The position numbers and the translations under genes are program-made. 64,000 nt of DNA from Stenotrophomonas oahuensis (GTDB lineage: Bacteria > Pseudomonadota > Gammaproteobacteria > Xanthomonadales > Xanthomonadaceae), in the NCBI RefSeq assembly GCF_031834595.1, contig NZ_CP115541.1, forward strand, positions 4,334,501 through 4,398,500, read 5' to 3'. Under the pieces are notes generated by a model. The model ran no database searches, was not told the origin of the DNA, and saw only the letters and a program-made list of their open reading frames with translations. Shown here piece by piece: positions 48,895 to 56,537 of this stretch (position 1 is its first letter; each line of letters starts with the position of its first letter).

Positions 48895-49730
48895 CGCATC
48901 GCCTCCCGTCGCGGCCGCCACTCCAGGCAATGCGATGGCACGATGCGCACCTCGGGGGCGGCCTGCTGCAGTGCATGCAGCCGGGCCAGGGTGTCACGGT
49001 AGATGCGGGTACTGCCCAGCCACGCCGTCACCATGGCCGGCGGCGGTGTGTTGTCACGGATCGCCTGTGACGACCAGCTGGCATCGGCGACCAGAAACAC
49101 CGGGCCCTGCCCATCATCGAACAGCGCGCCGAAATGACCGGCCGCATGGCCCGGCAACGGCACCAGCCGCACGCTGCCATCGCCGAACAGATCAAACGCC
49201 GGGTCAAAGTGTGCAAACGGCGCGGGCAATCGATGCGCCGGCTGCGACTCAAACCACAGCGGTGGCGTTTCCTGCCAGCTCTGCAGCAGGCCCGGCAGCA
49301 GTCCCAGGCGGAGCGCGCCGATGCGGGAACGGGCACGGATGTCGTCCCAGGCCGCCCTGGAACAGGCCACGCGCGCGTGTGGGAAATCCGCCAGCCCGCC
49401 AATGTGGTCGCCATGCAGGTGCGACACGACCACCCACGCGATGTCTTCCGGTGCGATGCCGTCGCGGCGCAGCTGTGCGGCCAGTGATTGCTGTGGGTCC
49501 AGGTGGACCGGCGTGACCAGCTGGTACAGCTTTTCCGGGAAGGCAGACGTGGCCTGCAGGAAGTGCTCGGAATAACCCGTATCGAAAAGCACCCAGCCCT
49601 GCGTGGGATGGCGCAGCAGTGCAACCAATGCCGGAAACTCACAGCTGCGCGCCGGTGCGCCCTTGCGGGTGGCCCGCTCGGGATGAGTGCAATGCCCGGC
49701 TTCGTAGAGCCGCCACTCAAGCGCGACCAT
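48891..49730 (-). CDS. Metallo-beta-lactamase-fold hydrolase (lactonase-like)
   Basis: A 279-residue metallohydrolase. The metal motif is HLHGDHIGG (H-x-H-x-D-H), with further ligands in LPGHAAGHFGALF and VADASWSS. The opening LYEAGHCTHPE and GWVLFDTGYSEHFL match the N-acyl homoserine lactonase-like group of the superfamily. It may hydrolyse a lactone or thioester intermediate, or inactivate signals. The ATG at 49730 overlaps the epimerase gene end by 14 bases. Confidence 0.85.
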   Translation of the reverse strand: MVALEWRLYEAGHCTHPERATRKGAPARSCEFPALVALLRHPTQGWVLFDTGYSEHFLQATSAFPEKLYQLVTPVHLDPQQSLAAQLRRDGIAPEDIAWVVVSHLHGDHIGGLADFPHARVACSRAAWDDIRARSRIGALRLGLLPGLLQSWQETPPLWFESQPAHRLPAPFAHFDPAFDLFGDGSVRLVPLPGHAAGHFGALFDDGQGPVFLVADASWSSQAIRDNTPPPAMVTAWLGSTRIYRDTLARLHALQQAAPEVRIVPSHCLEWRPRREAMR

Positions 49731-50709
49731 GCGTCCTCCACCACTGCGCATAGCGGGCCAGACTGGCCTCCAGGTCCGGATTGGGATCGTAGCCCAGCTC
49801 GCACCGTGCCCGGCTGATGTCCAGGGTCTGCGCATAGCCCAGCACGCCGACGCCGTAACGGCTCAGCCGGGGCTCGGGCCGACCGGGCCGGAGCAGCGCG
49901 ACGCGCTCGGCCAGCCCTGCGAGCAGCAGCGCGGGCACGCGCGGTACCGGCACGCGTTTGACGTCCAGCTCCAGCGCACTGAACAGCGTGTCCAGCAGGT
50001 GGCTAACCTGTACCGGTGCGCCGTTGCTCACGTTGTAGGCGCGGCCATCGGTGGGCACGTCGGCATCGACGCAGTGTTCGATCAGTCCCACGAGGTTATC
50101 GATATGGGTCACATCGACCAGGGCACGACCGCCGCCGATCATCGGGAACCAGCCCCGCGCCGCGACCGCCAGCAGGCGCGGCAGGATCGCGCGGTCACCC
50201 TCGCCGTACACCGCGCGCGGGCGCAGGATCAACGCGGGCAGCCCACGGGCACACGCAGCGAGCACCTCGCATTCCGATTCCCATTTGGTTCTGGCGTAGT
50301 CGGTGATCCACCGCGCCGGCGGATCAAATGCTTCTTCCACCCCGTACTGGTCACGAAAGCGGAAGTAGATGCTGGGCGAGCCGATATGAATGAAACGGCG
50401 CACCTTGTGCCGAAGGGCGTGCTCGAGCAGGCGCTGGGTTGCCAGCACGTTGGCGCGCTGGAACTCCTCGGCCCGCCCCCACGGCGATGACAACGCAGCG
50501 CTGTGCACCACCACCTCACAGCCCTCCAGCAGCGCATCCAGCGCATCGTCTGCCAGATCCGCCGTGATCGCGCGCAGATGGGCGTCCGCCTGCGGCAGCC
50601 GGCTATGGTCACGCCCTGTGGCGATGACGGTATGCCCGGCAGACGCAAGCTGCCCGGCAACCTTGTGACCGATGAACCCGGACGCACCGGTGACCAGAAT
50701 GCGCGCCAA
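49717..50709 (-). CDS. NAD(P)-dependent epimerase/dehydrogenase (extended SDR)
   Basis: A 330-residue extended short-chain dehydrogenase. The cofactor loop is LVTGASGFIGHKVA; the active site is Ser in HIGSPSIYF and Tyr/Lys in ITDYARTKWES. It resembles the 3-beta-hydroxysteroid dehydrogenase/OleD group, which reduces beta-keto acids. Next to a KASIII-like enzyme, reduction of a beta-keto acyl product is the simplest reading. It begins two bases after the ketosynthase stop. Confidence 0.88.
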   Translation of the reverse strand: MARILVTGASGFIGHKVAGQLASAGHTVIATGRDHSRLPQADAHLRAITADLADDALDALLEGCEVVVHSAALSSPWGRAEEFQRANVLATQRLLEHALRHKVRRFIHIGSPSIYFRFRDQYGVEEAFDPPARWITDYARTKWESECEVLAACARGLPALILRPRAVYGEGDRAILPRLLAVAARGWFPMIGGGRALVDVTHIDNLVGLIEHCVDADVPTDGRAYNVSNGAPVQVSHLLDTLFSALELDVKRVPVPRVPALLLAGLAERVALLRPGRPEPRLSRYGVGVLGYAQTLDISRARCELGYDPNPDLEASLARYAQWWRTHGRA

Positions 50710-50711
50710 GT

Positions 50712-51728
50712 TCAGTACCTCAGCACCGCACCGGCAAACGACAGCCCGGCACCGGAGCCCACCATGGCAAACAGATCGCCACGACGCAGGTCGCCGCGCT
50801 CAACGGCGTGATGCAGGGCCAGCGGAATCGAAGCCGCCATCTGGTTGCCGTGGGTCTGCAGAATACGCACCAGCACCTCCGGGGGCAGCCGAAGCGCACG
50901 CTGCAGATGATCCAGCGCCTTGGCACTGGCCTGATGCGGAACCAGCAGCTTCAGATCGTCCACGCTGACGCCCGCACGGGAGAGCAGCGTCTGCATGAAG
51001 CCCGGCAGCTTCTGCGCCGCCAGCCGATAGGTCGAGCGCCCGGACATCTCGAACTGCGAGGCGGCCGCGTAGGCCTCCGCGCCATCGGCCAGCCGCACCC
51101 GGGTGCCGCCGGAGCGCACCTGGCAGAACCGGGTGCCCTCGCTGTAGGTTTCCATGTGCGAAGCCAGCAGGCAGGCACCGTCGTCCGGGCCAGCCGCTTC
51201 CACGATGACCGCCGCCCCGCCATCACCGAACAGCGCGGCCGTGTCGGTGTCGTTCCAGTTGAGCCCGGCAGAGGCCACTTCACCGGCCACGATCAGCGCC
51301 CGACGGTAGCGCCGGGCGGCGATGGCACCAGCCACCAGGTCCAGCGCCACCAGGAAGCCCAGGCAGGTGGCATTGACGTCAAAGGCGGGAATGCCGGAGC
51401 CGGCCAGCCCGAGCCGCTCGTGCACCAGCGCCGCCGTGCACGGAATGGCCTGCTCCATGACGCCCCCCACGCTGATCACCACATCCACCTGATCGGCACG
51501 CAGACCGGCGCGCTGCAGGGCATCCTGCGCGGCCATGGCGGCCATCAGCGATGTCGGCTCGTCTGCACTGGCGAAGTGGCGGTAATCGATCCCGACGTGC
51601 CGGCGGGTCCAGCCGGCGGGCTTGTTCCAGCGGCGGTCGAAGTCTTCCGACTCAATGCGCAGGGAGGGGGTGTACTGGCCCGTGGCCAGGATGCGCAGCG
51701 GCAGGCTGCGCGGGAGGTCGTGTTCCAT
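50712..51728 (-). CDS. KASIII-like beta-ketoacyl synthase (FabH/OleA superfamily)
   Basis: A 338-residue thiolase-fold enzyme with the KASIII triad: Cys122 (DVNATCLGFL), His265 (LLVPHQAS) and Asn295 (QTHGNQMAAS). The C-terminal FAMVGSGAGLSFAGAVLRY is typical. It probably condenses an acyl-CoA with malonyl-ACP or a second acyl-CoA. It is unlikely to be the housekeeping FabH, which normally sits in a fatty-acid gene cluster; instead it heads this six-gene operon. The promoter is unclear: a DUF4189-type gene ends only 38 bases upstream, so readthrough from the T4SS island is possible. Confidence 0.9.
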   Translation of the reverse strand: MEHDLPRSLPLRILATGQYTPSLRIESEDFDRRWNKPAGWTRRHVGIDYRHFASADEPTSLMAAMAAQDALQRAGLRADQVDVVISVGGVMEQAIPCTAALVHERLGLAGSGIPAFDVNATCLGFLVALDLVAGAIAARRYRRALIVAGEVASAGLNWNDTDTAALFGDGGAAVIVEAAGPDDGACLLASHMETYSEGTRFCQVRSGGTRVRLADGAEAYAAASQFEMSGRSTYRLAAQKLPGFMQTLLSRAGVSVDDLKLLVPHQASAKALDHLQRALRLPPEVLVRILQTHGNQMAASIPLALHHAVERGDLRRGDLFAMVGSGAGLSFAGAVLRY

Positions 51729-51766
51729 TCGACAAACAGTTCAGGTGGCGGAGTGCGCGAATCAGG

Positions 51767-52861
51767 TTACTTCAAGCATTCACTGAGAACGATAGGACAG
51801 GCACGCGCACCCGAACCGATACAGTCGGTGAGCGCCGCTTCCTCCGCAGCCGCCTTGGTCGGGCCGCGTGCACCAAAGCTCAACACGCGGCCGCCGCTTT
51901 GTGGCACCCGGATGGCGACCAGGCATTCACCATGTGGAGCGGCCGCCAGCACCGAACAATCCTTGGCCCCGCACTTGCTCAACGCGCTCTGCTTCGCGTC
52001 CTGCTCACTGGGTGCCGTGTGCACGGCGAAGGCATCGCTGCCGGCGCTGGTGGCAATGGCGGTCCACTGGGTCGCAATACGGGTCATGCCCTTGGCGCGG
52101 TCGTCCAGGTCCTCGCCCGACCACGCACGCATTGACCCGTCCTCGTTCTCCACCTTCACCAGCGCCATGGCGGTTGAGCTGCCCCGCCGTTCCAGCGGCT
52201 TGGCCATGTACTCTTTCGCACCGGGAATCTCGATCAACTTGGGCGACGCAACCTCGCCGCGCGCTTCGCGCCCCAACCGGGCGAAGAAGCGATCACTGCC
52301 ACTGTAAGCGTACTTCCAGCCGGTGCAGAAGGCTTGCTTGGGCGGGCTCTGACAGCCGGTTCCGCCCGCCGCCGTGCACGCCGCCACCGCTGCCGCATTG
52401 GCATTTTCCTGGCTGTCACCCTTGGCCCACTGCATGCCGCCCTGCTCGTTGTAGGCCGGAGCCATGCAGGCGTTGGCGAACTGCACGACCGGGGTACAGG
52501 TGCCGCGGCAGTTCTTCATGGCATCCATGGTGGCGTCCCGCGCAGATTCACCATTGAGACCCACGCTCCAGGAACCATCTTCAGTACTGACCACGACGAC
52601 ACCCCACCAGTCGCGGGTCGAGTCGTTTCGGATCTTGGCAATCTGCGCAGCCCGGACATTGGCTGCCAGTTGCGCTTCGGCTGCGGCCTTCTGAGCAGAG
52701 ATGTAGTCACCCGCGCCCGCACTTGGCTGCCATGCGCCGGGGATCGGCGCACAACCGAGCATGCCTTGGCCACCGATGGGGTACTGTCCAGGCGGGCAGC
52801 GGCCTTCGGCGTATGCCCCAAAAGAGGCGAGAGCCAGCAGAAGTACAAAAATCCGTTTCAC
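51767..52861 (-). CDS. Secreted two-domain DUF4189-type protein with CPPGQ motif, 364 aa
   Basis: A 364-residue secreted protein. Signal peptide MKRIFVLLLALASFGAYA is followed by EGRCPPGQYPIGGQGMLG, then CAPIPGA, a head shared with three genes further upstream. Two DUF4189-like domains (DWWGVVVVSTEDGSWSV, FANACMAPAYN; QWTAIATSAGSDAFAVH, LSKCGAKDCSVLAAAPHG) follow. It is strongly similar to the 44479-45582 product. The start is probably GTG at 52861, because GGAGGA lies six bases ahead and the ATG between is too close. It follows the lipase effector gene by 47 bases. Confidence 0.78.
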   Translation of the reverse strand: MKRIFVLLLALASFGAYAEGRCPPGQYPIGGQGMLGCAPIPGAWQPSAGAGDYISAQKAAAEAQLAANVRAAQIAKIRNDSTRDWWGVVVVSTEDGSWSVGLNGESARDATMDAMKNCRGTCTPVVQFANACMAPAYNEQGGMQWAKGDSQENANAAAVAACTAAGGTGCQSPPKQAFCTGWKYAYSGSDRFFARLGREARGEVASPKLIEIPGAKEYMAKPLERRGSSTAMALVKVENEDGSMRAWSGEDLDDRAKGMTRIATQWTAIATSAGSDAFAVHTAPSEQDAKQSALSKCGAKDCSVLAAAPHGECLVAIRVPQSGGRVLSFGARGPTKAAAEEAALTDCIGSGARACPIVLSECLK

Positions 52862-52908
52862 GCTCATTCCTCCGACAACCTGGTTCTCGTTACGGTGCCC
52901 GCACCGGC

Positions 52909-54252
52909 TCAACTCACGCCCCGACTCATGCCGCGAATCTGCTCCTGCACCTGATCCTGCTGGGCCAGCTGAGCCGTCGCCTGATTCTCGATCTGCCGCC
53001 CGCTTTGTTCAAGCGGCGTATTCATCGCGGCAACGGTGGGCACGGAGGCACGCAGGTGCGCCGGATCGGACAATGCGCCCTGGATCGCGAACGCAGTGGA
53101 AGCATCGTTGCTCAGCACCACGTGATCGATGCGCTTGCCGCCGAGCTCATGCATCCGGCACGCCAAAGCACCGGCCAGCTGTTCGCTGCGCACGTCAGGG
53201 GTACGTCCTGCGCGCTGGTCCTGCTCATGTACGCCCTGCAGCGCTCCGATGAACAGCGGATAGCCAACGTGGCCCGGCCCGTTCAAGGGCTTTAGCGGAA
53301 CGGATGGCGGCAGTGCTGCGGGCTGCTCGCGTGCCTTCTCTTCGAGGCGTGCGGGCTCGCCAGCGGGAAGCGGGTCGCGAAATTCGTCGATCAGGTGCTT
53401 GGCGAGACCTACGCCACTCACCATACCCAACGGAACGAGCTGACGGGCGCGCTTCACATCATCCCGGTAATCCTGGATCAGCTCCCGGTTCGAGTCAGCC
53501 AGATCGCGGTGGCTCGCATACTCGAGGACCGAATCTGGGCCGAGGAAGTTGCCGAGCTTGTGAGATTCCAGGGACATACCGGCGGTAGCAGCTACGCGTG
53601 AACCCGGTGCAATGAAAACGCTTCCCAGCGTCAACCCCTCACCATACCCATTCCTTCGGAGCGTATCGATCTCATTCTGCTTGGCGTACACACGCACCTC
53701 ACCATAGTGGGGCGAAGCGGCACTGACCGGATCGTTGGCCATGACGTGATTGATGACCGAGCTGCCACCCTCTGGAATACGACGGGACAGGCTGGCAGCG
53801 CCGTAGGCATTGAAGGTCTCGCCTTTCAGGTCAAAGTGGTGGGCGGTGACCTGGGCCAGTGCACCCCCTAGCGAGTGACCGGTGACGATGACGTCAGAGG
53901 GCGTTCCACGTCGTTCACTCTCGCTTCTAGCATGCTCAATAGCTCGAGCGGTCAGTGCGATCGCTTCGGGCGCTTGAACGTTTGTCCGCGCTGCCAGCAT
54001 CGCCAGATCGGTGGCAATGTCGTGACCGACCGCCTCCGTTCCGCGATGGGCGACGATCACTTGCCCTGTGTCGAGCCGCTGATAAACAGTTCCTTGATAG
54101 CCTGTAACCTGGTTGTCTACCTGCTCAATGACCCGATACCCATGCCCAAGCACGAGAGTGACTTCTCTATCTTTCGGATCCTGAACTCTATCATTTGGAT
54201 TGAGATATGCATTATCTGAAAGATGCGCCAGATCCAACGAACTCAAGGTCAT
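52909..54252 (-). CDS. X-T4SS antibacterial effector: class 3 lipase with XVIPCD
   Basis: A 447-residue toxin. The N-terminal half is an alpha/beta-hydrolase lipase: oxyanion region VIVAHRGTEA and nucleophile elbow GHSLGG with Ser127. The C-terminal ~110 residues form the XVIPCD signal recognised by VirD4 in Xanthomonadales: GHVGYPLF, RIDHVVLS, FAIQGALSDPAHLRASV and a Gln-rich tail. Such X-Tfe effectors are injected into rival bacteria, where this one should attack membrane phospholipids. The immunity lipoprotein gene lies immediately upstream (ATGA overlap). The ATG follows GGAGAAGCTCG. Confidence 0.92.
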   Translation of the reverse strand: MTLSSLDLAHLSDNAYLNPNDRVQDPKDREVTLVLGHGYRVIEQVDNQVTGYQGTVYQRLDTGQVIVAHRGTEAVGHDIATDLAMLAARTNVQAPEAIALTARAIEHARSESERRGTPSDVIVTGHSLGGALAQVTAHHFDLKGETFNAYGAASLSRRIPEGGSSVINHVMANDPVSAASPHYGEVRVYAKQNEIDTLRRNGYGEGLTLGSVFIAPGSRVAATAGMSLESHKLGNFLGPDSVLEYASHRDLADSNRELIQDYRDDVKRARQLVPLGMVSGVGLAKHLIDEFRDPLPAGEPARLEEKAREQPAALPPSVPLKPLNGPGHVGYPLFIGALQGVHEQDQRAGRTPDVRSEQLAGALACRMHELGGKRIDHVVLSNDASTAFAIQGALSDPAHLRASVPTVAAMNTPLEQSGRQIENQATAQLAQQDQVQEQIRGMSRGVS

Positions 54253-54890
54253 CGAGCTTCTCCTTCAGACTTTACGGAGGCCCTAAAGGCACCCTCGCGG
54301 TACTTCGGCGTGTACTCATTGACGTCTGAAACGCCGAACGAAGGATAGCCCGCAATTGTCTCCGCTCTGGGATAATCTTTTCCAGGATAAAAGAGACTGA
54401 GACTCTTGCCCGCAGCTAGCGACGCACGATCCATGAATATCTGGAACTCCGTTTCGCCTTCCGCCCCGGTAGCAAGAAAGATCACATGAAGTCCGGTCAA
54501 ACCCCATTGGCACTGTGCACGACCGTAGTAGTTGCCGTCCTGAAGAAGGTCCTCAAACACGCGCCCCTTGAACTCCACATCTGACACCTTCTCCAAGGGC
54601 ACGTCCCTTGAGGTGGTCATCCCCATGGGAGTGCCAGTGGCAGGCTGCACATAGCCGCACTCTCCGGAATTGACGACGTCGTACTGCCCGCGCGCAACGA
54701 CTTTACCAAACGGACCGGGCGCATCATGCACAGTCCAGGTGAAGTCGATGCCCCGCTTCGGCGATTCGTTCTCTTTGACCTGCTGGTGCCATCTGGCACC
54801 GGGACTGACAGAATCCCCTCCACATCCTGGCATGAGCATCAGCAGCACCAATCCCATCGCAGCCATGCATCGTCCAACTGGTTTCGCCAT
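54249..54890 (-). CDS. Putative immunity lipoprotein (X-Tfi) for the lipase effector
   Basis: A 213-residue protein with a hydrophobic leader ending LVLLMLMPGC, an imperfect lipobox that would place a lipidated Cys at the mature N-terminus. The body is unrecognised (WTVHDAPGPFGKVVARGQYD, GYPSFGVSDVNEYTPKYR). Position is the evidence: cognate immunity genes of X-T4SS lipase effectors encode periplasmic lipoproteins next to the toxin. GC content is visibly lower than in the virB genes, suggesting separate acquisition. The ATG at 54890 follows GAGGGGCATC; upstream in-frame codons look non-coding. Confidence 0.75.
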   Translation of the reverse strand: MAKPVGRCMAAMGLVLLMLMPGCGGDSVSPGARWHQQVKENESPKRGIDFTWTVHDAPGPFGKVVARGQYDVVNSGECGYVQPATGTPMGMTTSRDVPLEKVSDVEFKGRVFEDLLQDGNYYGRAQCQWGLTGLHVIFLATGAEGETEFQIFMDRASLAAGKSLSLFYPGKDYPRAETIAGYPSFGVSDVNEYTPKYREGAFRASVKSEGEAR

Positions 54891-55041
54891 GATGCCCCTC
54901 TGCCTGTAATGCGTATCTGCGGCCAGTCGCCGCCCGTAGCATATGATGACGCCCGTTCGCCGCCGGCACCATAGGACAATTCCTACGCACTCAAGCGAAG
55001 ACATCGGACGATGTCCTTCAAGCCGACGCCTTGATCAGGCG

Positions 55042-55264
55042 TCAGAACTTCTTGAACTCCGACATGCTGCATGCTGAGTATGCAATTGGGCACTGCACCG
55101 TGCCTGGGGGCGAACGCGGCTGTGCCGCCGTTTGCACCAGGAATGGGCGCGCATCCCAGCATGCCCTGGCCGCCCACGGGGAACTGCCCAGGCGGGCAAC
55201 GGCCCTCCGCCCAGACAGAGCAGGAGGTTGCCGCCAGCATCAGCAGAACGAGCGTTCTCACCAT
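55042..55264 (-). pseudogene. Internally deleted DUF4189-type gene
   Basis: The frame opens with a signal peptide (MVRTLVLLMLAATSCSVWA) and the family head EGRCPPGQFPVGGQGMLG. After ~50 codons it jumps to what is, in another frame, the family C-terminus YSACSMSEFKKF followed by TGA at 55042. About 300 bases of the middle domain are missing and the frame is lost, so no complete DUF4189 domain can be made. It resembles the two intact genes upstream, from which it may derive. Confidence 0.75.
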
Positions 55265-55344
55265 TGAGAAGTTCCCACAGTTCAATCTGATTCGGTCCAT
55301 CCACTCGATGGCGGCGGCGTTCGCACAAGGTCTGCAGGGGTAGC

Positions 55345-55887
55345 TCAGAAACTCTTGAACTCGGACATGCTGCACTCAGAGTAGATGATGTTGCATTCCT
55401 GGCGGGAGCCGCCCGTCTCGCACTCTTTCATCGCATTCTGTCTGGCAAGCTCTTCGGTTGCTGCTGCACTCGCCATGGTCCTCGTTCTGGCGCCTGGTGG
55501 CAGGCTTCGGACAAACGCTATCGTGGGATCAGCCATGGCAACACACTGGTTGTGATACGCCAGTCGAAGCTTGCAGGATTTGCCGCCTGCGCTCCTGCAC
55601 CGATCTGTTGCGAGATCCACAGCTGCTCGCTTCGACTTCTGAGATGCGGACGTCCCGGTGGAGTTGTTGTCACCGTCCTCCACAATTGCACCCCAACGTG
55701 TTTCCCACTTGCCCGTGGGCTGGGGAGCCGATGGTTGGGCCGGCCCCTGACCTCCTCCAGCACCGGGGATCGGTGCACAGCCAATTACTCCCTGTCCCCC
55801 GATGGGATACTGACCAGGCGGGCACACACCTTCAGCGTGCGTCGAGAGTGAGAAAAGGCTCAACACCAAAAGAAGTGCAATCCGCAC
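55345..55887 (-). CDS. Secreted DUF4189-type protein with CPPGQ motif, 180 aa
   Basis: A 180-residue secreted protein starting at GTG (GTGCGGATTGCAC) after GGAAATTGAC. Signal peptide RIALLLVLSLFSLSTHA, family head EGVCPPGQYPIGGQGVIG, a linker rich in Pro/Gln, then one DUF4189 domain (KWETRWGAIVEDGDNN, CKLRLAYHNQCVAMADPT, CNIIYSECSMSEFKSF). About 60-70 percent of residues appear shared with the next gene upstream, indicating tandem duplication. It lies in the T4SS island between virB6 and the effector pair, so a secretion-related role is likely but not demonstrated. Confidence 0.78.
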   Translation of the reverse strand: MRIALLLVLSLFSLSTHAEGVCPPGQYPIGGQGVIGCAPIPGAGGGQGPAQPSAPQPTGKWETRWGAIVEDGDNNSTGTSASQKSKRAAVDLATDRCRSAGGKSCKLRLAYHNQCVAMADPTIAFVRSLPPGARTRTMASAAATEELARQNAMKECETGGSRQECNIIYSECSMSEFKSF

Positions 55888-55943
55888 GTCAATTTCCGTT
55901 CAAGTAGCACTGCTTCTGACGAGCCACTACCGCCAGAAGCCAC

Positions 55944-56495
55944 TCAGAATGCCTTGAACTCGGACATGCTGCAGGCGGAATACACAATGCTGCACTGCTG
56001 ACCAGACCCTGCCTTCTCGCACTCTTTCATGGCATTGGATTTTGCGCGCTCGATAGTTTCGGCGGCGCTTACGTTGTTCGAAGTCAGACTTCCTTTCGGC
56101 TGGCTCCTGACGAACTCCATCGTAGGATCGGCTATGGCAACACACTGGTTGTGATAAGCCAAGCGCAGCTTGCAGGACTTGCCCCCTGCGCTCTTGCAGT
56201 CGTCGATTGCTGCGGCGACCGCAGCACGCTTTGATTTTTGAGAAGTTGATACTCCGGTAGCCAGGTTGCGACTGGTAGCGTCGTCGGCCACAGCCCCCCA
56301 GCGCGTCTCCCACTTGCCCGTGGGCTTGGGCGACGCTGGTGCCTGCGTGGCGGCATCTGCACCGCTGGCACCCGGAATAGGCGCGCAACCAAGCATGCCT
56401 TGGCCACCGACAGGAAACTGCCCCGGCGGACACCGCCCTTCAGCAAAGGCTGAAGAGGATGCCAGCGCCATCACAGCTAACAGAAATATCCTCAT
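55944..56495 (-). CDS. Secreted DUF4189-type protein with CPPGQ motif, 183 aa
   Basis: A 183-residue secreted protein. Signal peptide MRIFLLAVMALASSSAFA, head EGRCPPGQFPVGGQGMLG, linker, then a DUF4189 domain with six or more Cys (IDDCKSAGGKSCKLRLAYHN, MKECEKAGSGQQ, YSACSMSEFKAF). The ATG at 56495 follows GGAGATGGTGGT. It is the first gene after virB6 and the likely parent of the tandem copies. Function unknown; candidates are a pilus-associated or periplasmic accessory of the X-T4SS, or an immunity-like factor. Confidence 0.8.
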   Translation of the reverse strand: MRIFLLAVMALASSSAFAEGRCPPGQFPVGGQGMLGCAPIPGASGADAATQAPASPKPTGKWETRWGAVADDATSRNLATGVSTSQKSKRAAVAAAIDDCKSAGGKSCKLRLAYHNQCVAIADPTMEFVRSQPKGSLTSNNVSAAETIERAKSNAMKECEKAGSGQQCSIVYSACSMSEFKAF

Positions 56496-56537
56496 ACCAC
56501 CATCTCCAAATCATTTGTAAATCGGCCGCTTAAGCCA

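Noticed and set aside
50712..51728. Housekeeping fabH or oleA
   Set aside because: The triad fits the superfamily, but the operon lacks fatty-acid synthesis genes and lacks oleB and oleC, so neither symbol is justified.
54983..55375. A 130-codon intact gene over the broken DUF4189 copy
   Set aside because: Its first 37 codons are the out-of-frame tail of the neighbouring gene and its end is the out-of-frame family C-terminus; a deletion pseudogene explains it better.
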